Positions 26,370 to 34,708 of a stretch of DNA of 64,000 nucleotides are shown here, one piece after another. The stretch's first letter is position 1, and every line of letters begins with the position of its first letter. The notes beneath the pieces are model-generated. The model made no database searches, was not told where the DNA came from, and worked only from the letters and a program-made list of their open reading frames with translations. The stretch covers positions 125,929 through 189,928 of the forward strand of contig NZ_QJSX01000008.1 of assembly GCF_003217515.1 (NCBI RefSeq), read 5' to 3'. Both the position numbers and the translations under genes were made by a program. The DNA is from Deinococcus yavapaiensis KR-236 (GTDB taxonomy: Bacteria; Deinococcota; Deinococci; Deinococcales; Deinococcaceae).

Positions 26370-27355
26370 AGGGAGGACTCCGACTTCGCAGTCTGACGGC
26401 TGCCCACCCCGTGACGCCTTAAGCGTGCCTTAAGATCGTCGTCCATCGGAGCGCGCGCGCCGAAGCGGCTCACCACCCAGCCGGACACGTCCGCCGCGCA
26501 CCGCGCCGCCGCGATCGGCTCGCCGTAACATAGAAGGTGCCCCAGGAACGCGCCGCCGAACGCGTCGCCCGCGCCCGTCGCGTCCAAGAGCTGGTCGTCC
26601 GTCGCCGGAACGTGCACGGGGTCGCGGCCCGGCAAGCCGATCAAAGCGCCTTGCGCGTCGAGCTTCAACAATATCGTCGCCTTGGGAAAACGGTCGCGCA
26701 ACCACGCCAGCATCTCGTACGGCTCGCTGCGTCCACTGAGGGCGAGCGCCTCGTCGGCGTTCGGCAGCAGCAAGTCGAAGCCGATCGCGTCCAAAAGCTT
26801 CAAGAAGTCGTCGCGCCCGAACGACTGGATCATCTGGAAGGACCCCGGATCGAGGCTGATGGTCGCGCCGCCCTCCTTCGCGATTCGCGCCGCTTCGAGC
26901 GCTGCGCCGCGAGGAGGATCCGCGAAGAGACTCCACGCGGTGAGATGCAGATGTCGCGCGCCAGCCAAGTCCGCCTTGGGCAACTCCTCGGGCATCAAAA
27001 ACCAGTCGGCGCCTTGACCCGACAGCATCGCTCGCTGCCCCGACTGCTCGATGAGGGCCAAAATCACCCCGGTCCGATGCTCGTCCGACTCGATGACGCG
27101 CGGCGTCACGCCTTCCTCCACGAGCTCCAAACGCGCGAGCTCCCCGAAGGTATCGCGCCCGATCTTCCCGACGAAGGTCACGTCGTACCCCACGCGGGCC
27201 GCCCACACCGCGAGGTTCGCCGCGCTGCCTCCACCCGACAACTCCAAGCGGCCCGTGGTATCGCCGCCGGGCAAAATCACGGTGTCGGGCTTGGCGAGCA
27301 CGTCCCACGCGAGGTCGCCGAGGGACACGAGGGGCGTGCAACGATCACTCCACAT
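26366..27355 (-). CDS. PfkB/ribokinase-family sugar kinase
   Basis: ATP-dependent carbohydrate or nucleoside kinase of 329 residues. N-terminal GGxxxN-type sugar motif (SGGGSAANLAVWAARVG) and the C-terminal DATGAGDAFGGAFL with the catalytic Asp. Specificity is not evident; ribokinase, fructokinase or ketodeoxygluconate kinase are possible. It overlaps purK by 11 bases, which argues for translational coupling in a purine/cell-wall operon. Confidence 0.9.
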   Translation of the reverse strand: MWSDRCTPLVSLGDLAWDVLAKPDTVILPGGDTTGRLELSGGGSAANLAVWAARVGYDVTFVGKIGRDTFGELARLELVEEGVTPRVIESDEHRTGVILALIEQSGQRAMLSGQGADWFLMPEELPKADLAGARHLHLTAWSLFADPPRGAALEAARIAKEGGATISLDPGSFQMIQSFGRDDFLKLLDAIGFDLLLPNADEALALSGRSEPYEMLAWLRDRFPKATILLKLDAQGALIGLPGRDPVHVPATDDQLLDATGAGDAFGGAFLGHLLCYGEPIAAARCAADVSGWVVSRFGARAPMDDDLKARLRRHGVGSRQTAKSESSL

Positions 27356-28460
27356 TCGCCGAAGTATAAAGCACGTTGCGCACGCGGGCCATGGTCGCCG
27401 CGACTTCCTGCGGCGTCGAACCGGTCACGTTGACGTGGCCGAGTTTGCGACCCGGCCGATTCTCCTTGTGGTACAAGTGCAGTCGCGCGCCGCTCAAACG
27501 CAGGATCTCGCTCCAATCCGGCTCCGCGCCTTCCCATCCCAAGACGTTCACCATGCCGCTCGGACCGCGCGGCGCGAAGTCCAGCATCGGCAAGTCCAGC
27601 ACCGCCCGCACCTGCGCCTCGAACTGGCTCGGGCCCCCGCCGTCTTGCGTGAGGTGGCCTGAGTTGTGCACTCGCGGCGCGATCTCGTTCACGAGCAACT
27701 CCCCGCTTCGCAATTCGAAGAATTCCAAGGTGAGCAGCCCTTCCAGTTCCCACGCTTCGGCGACCGTTCGCGCGATTTCACGGGCGCGCGACGCCACGCT
27801 CGCTTCGCTGCTCGCGGGCCACACCGACTCGTGCAGGATGCCGTTCGCGTGACGGTTTTCCACCAAGCCCGAGAACGTCACTTCTCCGGACGGCGAGCGC
27901 GCGACCGAGACGCTCACCTCCCGCACGAAGTCCACGAGGCCCTCCAAGATGCTCGGCGCGAAGTTCATCGCCTTTCTCGCCACGCGCAACTCTTCCACGC
28001 TTCGCACGCGCGCCTGCCCTTTGCCGTCGTAGCCGAATTCCGCCGTCTTCACGATGCCCTGGCCGCCCACCGCCGCGAGCGACACGCTGTCGTCTTCCTC
28101 GCCGAGCACCACGAACGGGGCCGTTTCGATGCCGAGCGCGCGAACCGCGTTCTTCTCCAGCACGCGGTGACGGCTGATCTCGAACAACCGCGGCGCGGGT
28201 CGCACGGGCACGCGCCGCGTCAGGAACGCCAAGGCCTCCACGGGAACGTTCTCGAACTCCAGCGTCACCGCGTCGCACGACGCGAGGTCCGCCAAGGCCG
28301 CCTCGTTCGTATAAGCCGCGCGAAGATGCCGAGCCACCAGCCGCGCGGGCGCCGCCTCGTCGGGCTCCAGCACCACGCACCGCACGCCGAGCGGCAAGGC
28401 GGCGGCGGCGAGCATCTGCGCGAGTTGCCCGCCGCCGAGAATGCCCAGCGTTCGCTTCAC
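27345..28460 (-). CDS. purK: N5-carboxyaminoimidazole ribonucleotide synthase
   Basis: ATP-grasp enzyme that joins bicarbonate to AIR in purine synthesis. The 371-residue protein opens with GILGGGQLAQML and has AVTLEFENVP, GQGIVKTAEFGYDGKGQ, and NEIAPRVHNSGHLTQDG, all purK hallmarks. It overlaps purE by 4 bases (ATGA) and is preceded by it, the usual purEK order for the PurE class I route. Confidence 0.95.
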   Translation of the reverse strand: MKRTLGILGGGQLAQMLAAAALPLGVRCVVLEPDEAAPARLVARHLRAAYTNEAALADLASCDAVTLEFENVPVEALAFLTRRVPVRPAPRLFEISRHRVLEKNAVRALGIETAPFVVLGEEDDSVSLAAVGGQGIVKTAEFGYDGKGQARVRSVEELRVARKAMNFAPSILEGLVDFVREVSVSVARSPSGEVTFSGLVENRHANGILHESVWPASSEASVASRAREIARTVAEAWELEGLLTLEFFELRSGELLVNEIAPRVHNSGHLTQDGGGPSQFEAQVRAVLDLPMLDFAPRGPSGMVNVLGWEGAEPDWSEILRLSGARLHLYHKENRPGRKLGHVNVTGSTPQEVAATMARVRNVLYTSANVE

Positions 28461-28990
28461 GTCTCGAACTCCGCCGGGCAGTAACCTTCGAAGAACGGAT
28501 TTCCCAGCACCTCGGCCGTTTGTCGCTCGCGAAACGTGTTCAACCGCGCGCGCACGGTCTCGTCCTCGTTCGCCAGCATGGCCGTGGCGAACAGGGCCGC
28601 GTTGCGCGCGCCCGCCGTACCGATCGCGAAGGTCGCCACGGGCACTCCGCCCGGCATCTGCACGATCGACAAGAGCGAGTCGAGGCCATGCAGCGCGCGG
28701 CTTTGCACCGGCACCCCCAAGACGGGCACGCGCGTGAACGCCGCCAACATGCCCGGCAAGTGAGCCGCGCCGCCCGCGCCGGCGATGATCGCTCGCAAGC
28801 CGATCTCTTCCGCGCGGCGTCCGTAGGCTTCGAGAAGGCGCGGCGTACGATGCGCGGACAGCACGCGCGCCTCGAATGCCACGCCGAACTCTCCCAAGAC
28901 GTCGAGCGCCGCCTTCATCGTCTCGAAGTCGCTGCGGCTTCCCATCACCACGCCCACCTTCACGTCCTGCACGCTCGTCACGCGCGCCAT
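28457..28990 (-). CDS. purE: N5-carboxyaminoimidazole ribonucleotide mutase
   Basis: Moves the carboxyl group from N5-CAIR to CAIR. The 177-residue protein has the MGSRSDFETM nucleotide site, SAHRTP loop with the catalytic His, and GAGGAAHLPGM. It shares a 36-bp divergent promoter region with folC; TAGCGT lies only three bases before the ATG, so the true transcription start is unclear. First gene of the five-gene operon. Confidence 0.95.
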   Translation of the reverse strand: MARVTSVQDVKVGVVMGSRSDFETMKAALDVLGEFGVAFEARVLSAHRTPRLLEAYGRRAEEIGLRAIIAGAGGAAHLPGMLAAFTRVPVLGVPVQSRALHGLDSLLSIVQMPGGVPVATFAIGTAGARNAALFATAMLANEDETVRARLNTFRERQTAEVLGNPFFEGYCPAEFET

Positions 28991-29026
28991 TGTACGCTAC
29001 CCCGCCTCGTACGCTAGCCTGTCTTC

Positions 29027-30211
29027 GTGCAAAGCGTGTACGACTGGCTCTTCACCCGCACGCGCGGCGGCCAGCAACGCGGCCCCGAGCGTGCCGACGA
29101 CCTGCTGGCCTGCCTCGGGCAGCCCGACCGCGCGTTTCGCAGCGTGCGCGTCGTCGGCACGAACGGCAAGGGCAGCACGGCCGCCATGCTCGAAGCGGGC
29201 CTGACGGCGGCAGGGGAGACGGTGGGGTGCTTCACGTCGCCTCACCTCGAAGCCTTCGAAGAGCGCGTTCGCGTGAACGGACGCGACATTTCGGCGCGGC
29301 GCACCGCCGAGTTCGTCGACTGGGCCAAGGAACACGCGCCGCACGCGCCGTTCTTCGAACTCACCCTCGGCCTTGCCTGCGCCACCTTTCGAGACGAGGG
29401 CGTCACGACCGCGGTCATGGAAGCGGGGGTCGGCGGCGCGTCCGACGCCACGCAGGCCCTTCGGAACGTCGCCGCCGTCCTCCTCACGAACGTCGCCGTC
29501 GACCACGTCCTCACCCTCGGCCCGACGACTCGCGACATCGCCCTCGACAAGGCTGCGGCCGCGCTGGAGGGCGTGCCCTTCCTGACGACCGCCACGGGAG
29601 AAGGCTTGGAGGTCGCCCTTCATGTCGCCTCGCAGCGTGGCGCGATCGTCTACACGCCGAGTACCCATCCCGACCTGTTCCACTTGCCGCGCCTTCCGCG
29701 CCTCGCGGGCGAGTACCAACGCTGCAATGCACGGCTCGCCCTGGCCACCCTGCGGCTCCTAAGGCGCGACGCGGGCATCGAAGCTGCTCTGGACGCCACG
29801 CACAAGGGGCGTTTGGAGCGCTTCGACGTGGACGGCCGCACCGTCCTGCTCGACGGCGCGCACAACCCGCACGCCGCCAACGCGCTCGCCGATTCTCTCG
29901 GCAGCGTCGACACGCTCGTCTTCGGCGTCATGAGCCGCAAGGACGTCGCCGACACCCTCGCTCCTCTGCGGCGCATCGCGCGACACGTCGTCTTCACGAC
30001 GCCCGGCGAGGGCGGGACGGATCCTGCCGCCCTCGCGTCGTTTCACGACGGCACGGCCGCTCCCGATCCACGAGCGGCTCTCGCGCTCGCCCTTCGCGCC
30101 ACACCGCCCGGCGGCCGTGTTCTCGTGGCGGGAAGCTTGTACCTCGCCGGGACGTTGCGTGGCGCCCTCACGAGCGTTCCTCGCACGTCCCTCACGGCTC
30201 AGCGCTCGTAG
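29027..30211 (+). CDS. folC: Dihydrofolate/folylpolyglutamate synthase
   Basis: Adds glutamate to folates. The 394-residue protein has the P-loop GTNGKGSTAAML, the omega loop TSPHLE, and VDGRTVLLDGAHNPHAAN. TAGCCT at 29015-29020 lies exactly six bases before the GTG, supporting a leaderless transcript and this start. Its 3' end overlaps that of the converging DinB gene by 13 bases. With purE and the cyclo-ligase on the opposite strand it makes this a folate/purine neighbourhood. Confidence 0.94.
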   Translation: MQSVYDWLFTRTRGGQQRGPERADDLLACLGQPDRAFRSVRVVGTNGKGSTAAMLEAGLTAAGETVGCFTSPHLEAFEERVRVNGRDISARRTAEFVDWAKEHAPHAPFFELTLGLACATFRDEGVTTAVMEAGVGGASDATQALRNVAAVLLTNVAVDHVLTLGPTTRDIALDKAAAALEGVPFLTTATGEGLEVALHVASQRGAIVYTPSTHPDLFHLPRLPRLAGEYQRCNARLALATLRLLRRDAGIEAALDATHKGRLERFDVDGRTVLLDGAHNPHAANALADSLGSVDTLVFGVMSRKDVADTLAPLRRIARHVVFTTPGEGGTDPAALASFHDGTAAPDPRAALALALRATPPGGRVLVAGSLYLAGTLRGALTSVPRTSLTAQRS

Positions 30212-30669
30212 AACGCGGGCGGTTCGATCTCCAACAGCCTCAAGTAGACGAAGCCTTGCGCGCGGTGGTGCACCTCGTTGTCGATCAGGTACGGCACGGC
30301 CACGAGGTGGGGCAGGGGCGGCACGACCGCCCACACGCGCTCGCTCGGCACGCTCGTCCATTCGTCCATCAGACGGCGCGTCGCTTCGTCCCAAGCGGCG
30401 AGCAACGCCGTCTTCGACCGGACGTCCTCGAACCTCTCCATCGTCGGCGTCCACTCACCGCTTCGCAAGTAAGCCAGGGTCGGCTCGATCATTCCGACGA
30501 CCTCCAACATCATCTCGCCAAACGATCGTAAGGTCGAAGTCGGCTTGAACGAGAACAACGCCTCGTCCGGAAACGCCTCGATCGTGCGCCGCGTGAGCAC
30601 TCGGTGCCCCAGCCAGTAATCCAGCAAGGCTTGTTGCGAAAGGGAAACGGTCGAAGTCATGGTCGTCAT
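30199..30669 (-). CDS. DinB-family protein
   Basis: A 156-residue four-helix-bundle protein of the DinB/YfiT superfamily, many of which are thiol-dependent metalloenzymes. The conserved C-terminal His pair is HHRAQGFVYLRL. The N-terminal His is in LDYWLGHRVLTRRTIEAFP. The start at 30669 follows GAGGAGG by 7 bases; the longer frame to 30735 crosses the promoter. It is divergent from a WYL regulator 72 bases away. Confidence 0.88.
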   Translation of the reverse strand: MTTMTSTVSLSQQALLDYWLGHRVLTRRTIEAFPDEALFSFKPTSTLRSFGEMMLEVVGMIEPTLAYLRSGEWTPTMERFEDVRSKTALLAAWDEATRRLMDEWTSVPSERVWAVVPPLPHLVAVPYLIDNEVHHRAQGFVYLRLLEIEPPAFYER

Positions 30670-30741
30670 GTCGGGCCTCCTCAACGTAGCGTACGAGCAA
30701 TTCCCGTCAAGACTCGTCGCCTTTTCGTGCGACACTGAAGC

Positions 30742-31731
30742 GTGTACGACCCCTCCATGCGCGTCCTCACCGTGCTGGAACTCCTGCAGGCACGCGAACG
30801 CGTCACGGGCCCCGAACTCGCGCGTGTCCTCGAAGTCAGTCCGCGCACCGTGCAGCGGTACGTCACGCGGTTGCAGGACCTAGGCATTCCCGTCACGTCC
30901 ACCCGCGGGCCGGGCGGCGCGTACCATTTGCGGCCCGGTTTTCGCCTGCCGCCCCTCATGCTCACGAACGACGAGGCGCTCGCCGTCACGCTCGGCCTGC
31001 ACGCCCTCGCGCACCTCGGCCTCGCCGAGTTCACGCCCGCCGCGAGCGGCGCGCAAGCGAAGCTTCGGCGCGTTTTGCCCCGCGACTTGCAAGAGCGCGT
31101 CGAGGACGTCGAAGGTGCCGTCGACCTCTCCGCGCCGCCGTGGACAGTTCCCACTCCCGCCGCCCTGCTCGCCGACGTCGCCCACGCCATTCGCCAACGT
31201 CGCGTCGTCTCCTTCACGTACCGCAAGCACGACGGCGCCACGTCCCGCCGCAGGGTCGAACCGTACGGCACGGTGCACCTAGACGGTCGCTGGTACCTCG
31301 TCGGCCGCTGCCAGGCGCGCGCCGCCCTCCGCTCCTTTCGCCTCGACCGCGCCGCCGACCTCACGGTCGAACTCCAAGCCTTCGACCGTCCCGGCACGTT
31401 CGACGCCAAAGCGTACCTTCACGACACGCTTCCGTTCGCGCACGCTCCCCACCACGTGGACGTTTGGCTGGACTTGCCTCTCTCGGACGCCGAGGCGAAG
31501 CTCGTGCCTTGGCGCGTCACCCTCACGGCCGACGGCCCCGGCACCGTCCTGCGCTGTACCCGCGAGCACCTCGGTCCCTTTGCCGCGATGCTTCTCGGCC
31601 TGAACTGCGACTTCGTCGTTCGAGCGCCCGAAGCGCTGCGAGGTGCCCTTCGAACCCTCGCCGAACGCGCCGCGCGAGCCGCCGCCATACCCGGCGATTC
31701 TACGCTTGACAAGAAAGCGACCAAACCCTAG
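30742..31731 (+). CDS. HTH/WYL-domain transcriptional regulator (YafY-like)
   Basis: A 329-residue regulator with an N-terminal HTH_11 winged helix (VLTVLELLQARERVTGPELARVLEVSPRTVQRYVTRL) and a WYL ligand-sensing domain (DGRWYLVGRCQARAALRSFRLDR), then a WCX C-terminal part. WYL domains often bind nucleotides or nucleic acids. The GTG start has GACACT five bases upstream. It is divergent from the DinB gene, its most likely target. Confidence 0.9.
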   Translation: MYDPSMRVLTVLELLQARERVTGPELARVLEVSPRTVQRYVTRLQDLGIPVTSTRGPGGAYHLRPGFRLPPLMLTNDEALAVTLGLHALAHLGLAEFTPAASGAQAKLRRVLPRDLQERVEDVEGAVDLSAPPWTVPTPAALLADVAHAIRQRRVVSFTYRKHDGATSRRRVEPYGTVHLDGRWYLVGRCQARAALRSFRLDRAADLTVELQAFDRPGTFDAKAYLHDTLPFAHAPHHVDVWLDLPLSDAEAKLVPWRVTLTADGPGTVLRCTREHLGPFAAMLLGLNCDFVVRAPEALRGALRTLAERAARAAAIPGDSTLDKKATKP

Positions 31732-31745
31732 ACTACTTTCCGCCT

Positions 31746-31822
<77 letters not shown>

Positions 31823-31825
31823 AGC

Positions 31826-31850
31826 AAACCCCGTCTAAGACGGGGTTTTT
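31826..31850 (+). terminator. Intrinsic terminator after tRNA-Lys
   Basis: AACCCCGTC, loop TAA, GACGGGGTT and a T-run (TTTTT) form a classic Rho-independent terminator directly downstream of the tRNA. Confidence 0.9.
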
Positions 31851-31889
31851 CCGTTTGGATGTAAAAGGTGGTGGGGTGTTGGTCATCTC

Positions 31890-31911
31890 TTTTGCCCAAA
31901 CGTTGCCCAAA
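31890..31911. repeat. Short direct repeat TTGCCCAAA, possible integration remnant
   Basis: TTGCCCAAA appears twice, three bases apart (TTTTGCCCAAACGTTGCCCAAAT), between the tRNA terminator and the IS. A tRNA gene with flanking repeats is a common integrase site, but no integrase gene is present. Confidence 0.3.
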
Positions 31912-31929
31912 TAGATTTTGTTGCACTAA

Positions 31930-32834
31930 GAGGCCGTCTGAGAAGGGGCGGAGCTACGCTGAAGGATGGCACGGCACCCCTATCCCTCCGATCTGACGGA
32001 CCGTGAATGGCGCATTCTCGAGCCACTCGTCCCGCTCGCCAAGCAAGGCGGCCGGCCTCGCAAGCATCCCCTCAGGGACATCCTCGACGCCATCTTCTAC
32101 GTTGATCGCTCCGGGTGTTCCTGGCGCATGCTGCCCCACGAGTTTCCACCGTGGAAGACGGTCTACCATTACTTCCGTCAGTTCCGTCTCGACGGCACCT
32201 GGAAGCGAATGCAAGATGAGCTTCGCCGAATGGCGCGCATGGCGGCCGGGCGTTCACCCGAACCGACCGCGGCCATCCTGGACAGCCAAAGCATCCGGAC
32301 CAGCCAGCGGGGTGGTCCAAGAGGGTACGACGGTGCCAAAAAGATCAGTGGCCGCAAACGACACCTGCTGGTGGACACCCTCGGTTTACCCCTGCTGATC
32401 AAAGTGCTTCCAGCGAACATCAGTGACCGTGATGGAGGTGAGGACGTCCTCCTGGAGGCGAAGCAAGCTATTCCGCCCCTGAGGCATTTGTTTGTCGATC
32501 AAGGGTATCGAGGGCAGTGGGTGAAGTGGGTTGAGGGCGAAGTAGGCTGGACGGTGGAGGTCGTCGCACGCCCTCGCAAGATCCGCGGAATCTGGTGGCC
32601 GAAGGACCAGCCGTTACCCGACTGGTATTTCGAGGCGTTGGAGGAACAGAAGAAGTTCAAGGTCATTCCAAGACGCTGGGTGGTGGAGCGTTCGTTCGCG
32701 TGGTACTCGTTCCACCGCCGCTTGGTGCGGGATTACGAGTTCTTACCGGAAACGACAGAAGCCTTTTTGCAGGTGGCCGCTACGCATCTTTTGGTTCGTC
32801 GCCTTGCCGCCTAAACCCCTTCTCGGACGGTCTC
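31930..32834 (+). mobile_element. Complete IS5-family insertion sequence (IS427-like)
   Basis: A 905-bp element. The left end GAGGCCGTCTGAGAAGGGG (31930) and the right end, read inward, GAGACCGTCCGAGAAGGGG match in 17 of 19 positions. It is flanked by TAA on both sides (31927-31929 and 32835-32837), a target duplication (or TA, depending on the IS group). One intact transposase fills it. Both ends and the frame look intact, so it may be mobile. Confidence 0.88.
31966..32814 (+). CDS. IS5-family DDE transposase
   Basis: The 282-residue transposase starts at ATG 31966 and has the catalytic triad as Asp106 (AAILDSQSI), Asp178 (LFVDQGYRG) and Glu241 (VVERSFAWYSFHR), the IS427-group spacing. An N-terminal DUF4096-type HTH (DLTDREWRILEPLVP...RPRKHPLRDILDAIFY) binds DNA. 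It is a single uninterrupted frame, so no programmed frameshift is needed. Confidence 0.94.
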   Translation: MARHPYPSDLTDREWRILEPLVPLAKQGGRPRKHPLRDILDAIFYVDRSGCSWRMLPHEFPPWKTVYHYFRQFRLDGTWKRMQDELRRMARMAAGRSPEPTAAILDSQSIRTSQRGGPRGYDGAKKISGRKRHLLVDTLGLPLLIKVLPANISDRDGGEDVLLEAKQAIPPLRHLFVDQGYRGQWVKWVEGEVGWTVEVVARPRKIRGIWWPKDQPLPDWYFEALEEQKKFKVIPRRWVVERSFAWYSFHRRLVRDYEFLPETTEAFLQVAATHLLVRRLAA

Positions 32835-32910
32835 TAACACGACTCTGTCAAGCGTTCTGCGCGTCTGCACATGTGCCACACTCGCGCGAGACCGCTGGTA
32901 CGCTGACCGC

Positions 32911-33786
32911 ATGTCGCACCCCCCGCAAGTCGAGGAGTTCTGGGTTCGTCATCAAGGCCTTCGCGTGCACGCCACGACCACGGGTAAGGGCGATGTCCCC
33001 ATCGTGTTGCTCACCGGCATGGGCGGTCCCGCGCGCCACTGGCGGCAAGTCCCCAGCCGTGAAATGCAAGAAGGCACCATGGCGACCGCACCGTGGAATG
33101 GAAGGTCTCTAATCGAGCCGGCCCTGGCCGCCCTCACGCGTGTCATCGCTTACGACCGTGGGGGCATCGACGCCAGCCAAGCGCCGAGCGCACCCCGGAC
33201 CGTGGATGACTTCTGCGATGAGTTGCAAGCCGTCCTCGACGCGGCCAACGTTTCACGGGCGGTGCTGGTCGGGCACTCCTTCGGCGGCTTGATCGCCTTC
33301 ACCTTCGCGCGTCAATGTCCGGAGCGCGTGGCGGGACTGGTGCTGCTCGACGCGTCGCACCCCAATCAACTCGCGCGCTTCACTGCCGTGTTGCCGCCCG
33401 AGGAGGGCGCATGGTGGCAAGAGAACGCGGAGACGCGCGCCGAGACGTTCCCGGAGCGACCTCTATGGTCGGGCATGCTGCGGCAAGGAGAAGCGGTGGC
33501 GAGCGAGGGAGTGCTGGGCGCCTTGCCGCTCGCGGTCGTGTCGCGCAGCCATACGGAACCGGTGGAGCGGTTGTGGCAGTGGGGCATGACGATGGCGACA
33601 CGCGAGGGCGTGGCGGCAATGGACGTGGCGTGGAAGGCGATGCAAGCGGACTACGCGCGGTCGTCGACACGCGGGGAGTTGGTGGTGGCGCCGAATAGTT
33701 TTCACTACGTGCATTTCGACGCACCACTCGAAGTGGTGAGCGTGATCGAGCGGGTGTGGCGAGCAGCGCGTGATACCACGCTTTGA
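32911..33786 (+). CDS. Alpha/beta hydrolase
   Basis: A 291-residue cytoplasmic alpha/beta-fold hydrolase with oxyanion motif LTGMGGPARHW, nucleophile elbow GHSFGG and a C-terminal catalytic His in FHYVHFDAP. The acid is uncertain. It resembles haloalkane dehalogenase/esterase-type enzymes; the substrate is unknown. TACGCT ends six bases before the ATG. It lies right beside the IS and its terminator at 33808 closes the transcript. Confidence 0.85.
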   Translation: MSHPPQVEEFWVRHQGLRVHATTTGKGDVPIVLLTGMGGPARHWRQVPSREMQEGTMATAPWNGRSLIEPALAALTRVIAYDRGGIDASQAPSAPRTVDDFCDELQAVLDAANVSRAVLVGHSFGGLIAFTFARQCPERVAGLVLLDASHPNQLARFTAVLPPEEGAWWQENAETRAETFPERPLWSGMLRQGEAVASEGVLGALPLAVVSRSHTEPVERLWQWGMTMATREGVAAMDVAWKAMQADYARSSTRGELVVAPNSFHYVHFDAPLEVVSVIERVWRAARDTTL

Positions 33787-33807
33787 CACTTGATCGTTTC
33801 CTGCCCG

Positions 33808-33832
33808 CACGCTCTGACCTCGTCAGAGCGTG
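33808..33832 (+). terminator. Hairpin after the alpha/beta hydrolase
   Basis: A perfect 11-bp stem (CACGCTCTGAC / GTCAGAGCGTG) with a 3-base loop lies 21 bases after the stop codon. The T-run is poor. Confidence 0.65.
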
Positions 33833-33956
33833 TTGCTCAAGGACGACAGCACCGCCAAGGCGGCCCTCTGCCGACTGACCAAGGAACACGAATTTCCTCG
33901 GGCAACACCTCAAGCGGCGTGATGCACAGGGGCGCGGTGAGCAAAGAAGCGTGTGT

Positions 33957-33992
33957 CCCCCTCTCGCCTTCGGGCGGGGAGGGGCGCTTTTT
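33957..33992. terminator. GC-rich hairpin with T-run between convergent genes
   Basis: CCCCTCTCGCC, TTCG tetraloop and GGCGGGGAGGGG (one bulge) are followed on the plus strand by GCGCTTTTT. It sits 12 bases past the stop of the converging 96-residue gene and may serve both strands. Confidence 0.55.
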
Positions 33993-34003
33993 CGTGGCGG
34001 CCG

Positions 34004-34294
34004 TCAGTTCGGCGCGTCCGGAAAGAACTCGCTTTCTCCTGCACCATTCGCCCGGAGATGAGCGGAGATGCCTTGCATTAGAGCATGCGCGTGGGTCGTG
34101 GCCTCCTCGGCAGTCGCGAAGCCATCCTCGGTGACGCGGTACTGCCGACCGAGCGTGGTGGTGACCCAGACGTGGTAAGCGCCTTCGGCGCCGTGGTGAG
34201 CGACGTAGAGGTTTTCAAGGTAGATGCTGAGGACGCGCGAGACCTCGGGCTCGTACGTTTCAAGGGCGATGATGGATTTCACTTCGTCCGGCAT
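34004..34294 (-). CDS. Hypothetical protein, 96 residues
   Basis: Acidic, soluble protein of no recognised family. MPDEVKSIIALETYEPEVSRVLSIYLENLYVAHHG is followed by a beta-strand-like segment (AYHVWVTTTLGRQYRVTED) and an acidic tail. Its start at 34294 was chosen because the frame upstream runs into poorly coding DNA. It seems to be a stand-alone gene ending at the hairpin 33957-33992. Nothing indicates function. Confidence 0.6.
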   Translation of the reverse strand: MPDEVKSIIALETYEPEVSRVLSIYLENLYVAHHGAEGAYHVWVTTTLGRQYRVTEDGFATAEEATTHAHALMQGISAHLRANGAGESEFFPDAPN

Positions 34295-34708
34295 GGGGTC
34301 ATTGTTCCACTCACTTGAGAACTCCAGGCACGACGGGTGCCGCGGGAAGTGGGGGCGTTCCTCTCGAAGCACGCGAGCGTCGACGCCAAGGGAGACTGAT
34401 CGGCGCCACCCTGCCCGACGCTTCGGCACACGACTCCATCAGGAGAAAGGATGCTCGACGGTTCGATAGGACTTGGAAGAAGCTTCTCCCGCACTCTCTC
34501 AACGCTCATCAGCTGCTGATCGGCCACGCTTGCCCATCGCCTCTCCCTCGTGACGTCCGTGACCTGCCCGGCTCGCAAAAACTCGAGCATCACGCTCGGC
34601 CGTACTGGCGAGCCGTCCGAGAAGAACGATCGTCCCAAGTGACGAAAAAGGAGCCACGAACGCGTCGTGGCACCTTGAGGCGAAGACGACCGAAGCGCTT
34701 CGTTCTCG
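34295..34708. other. Region of about 414 bases without a supported gene
   Basis: Short frames exist on both strands but none shows family similarity, a ribosome-binding site or a consistent codon pattern. It separates the 96-residue gene from the royal-jelly-type gene and may be decayed sequence. Confidence 0.5.

Noticed and set aside
33831..33923. A 30-codon fragment starting at GTG 33831 (VLLKDDSTAKAALCRLTKEHE...)
   Set aside because: It overlaps a terminator stem, has no ribosome site and no recognised family, so it is too weak to call a gene or remnant.
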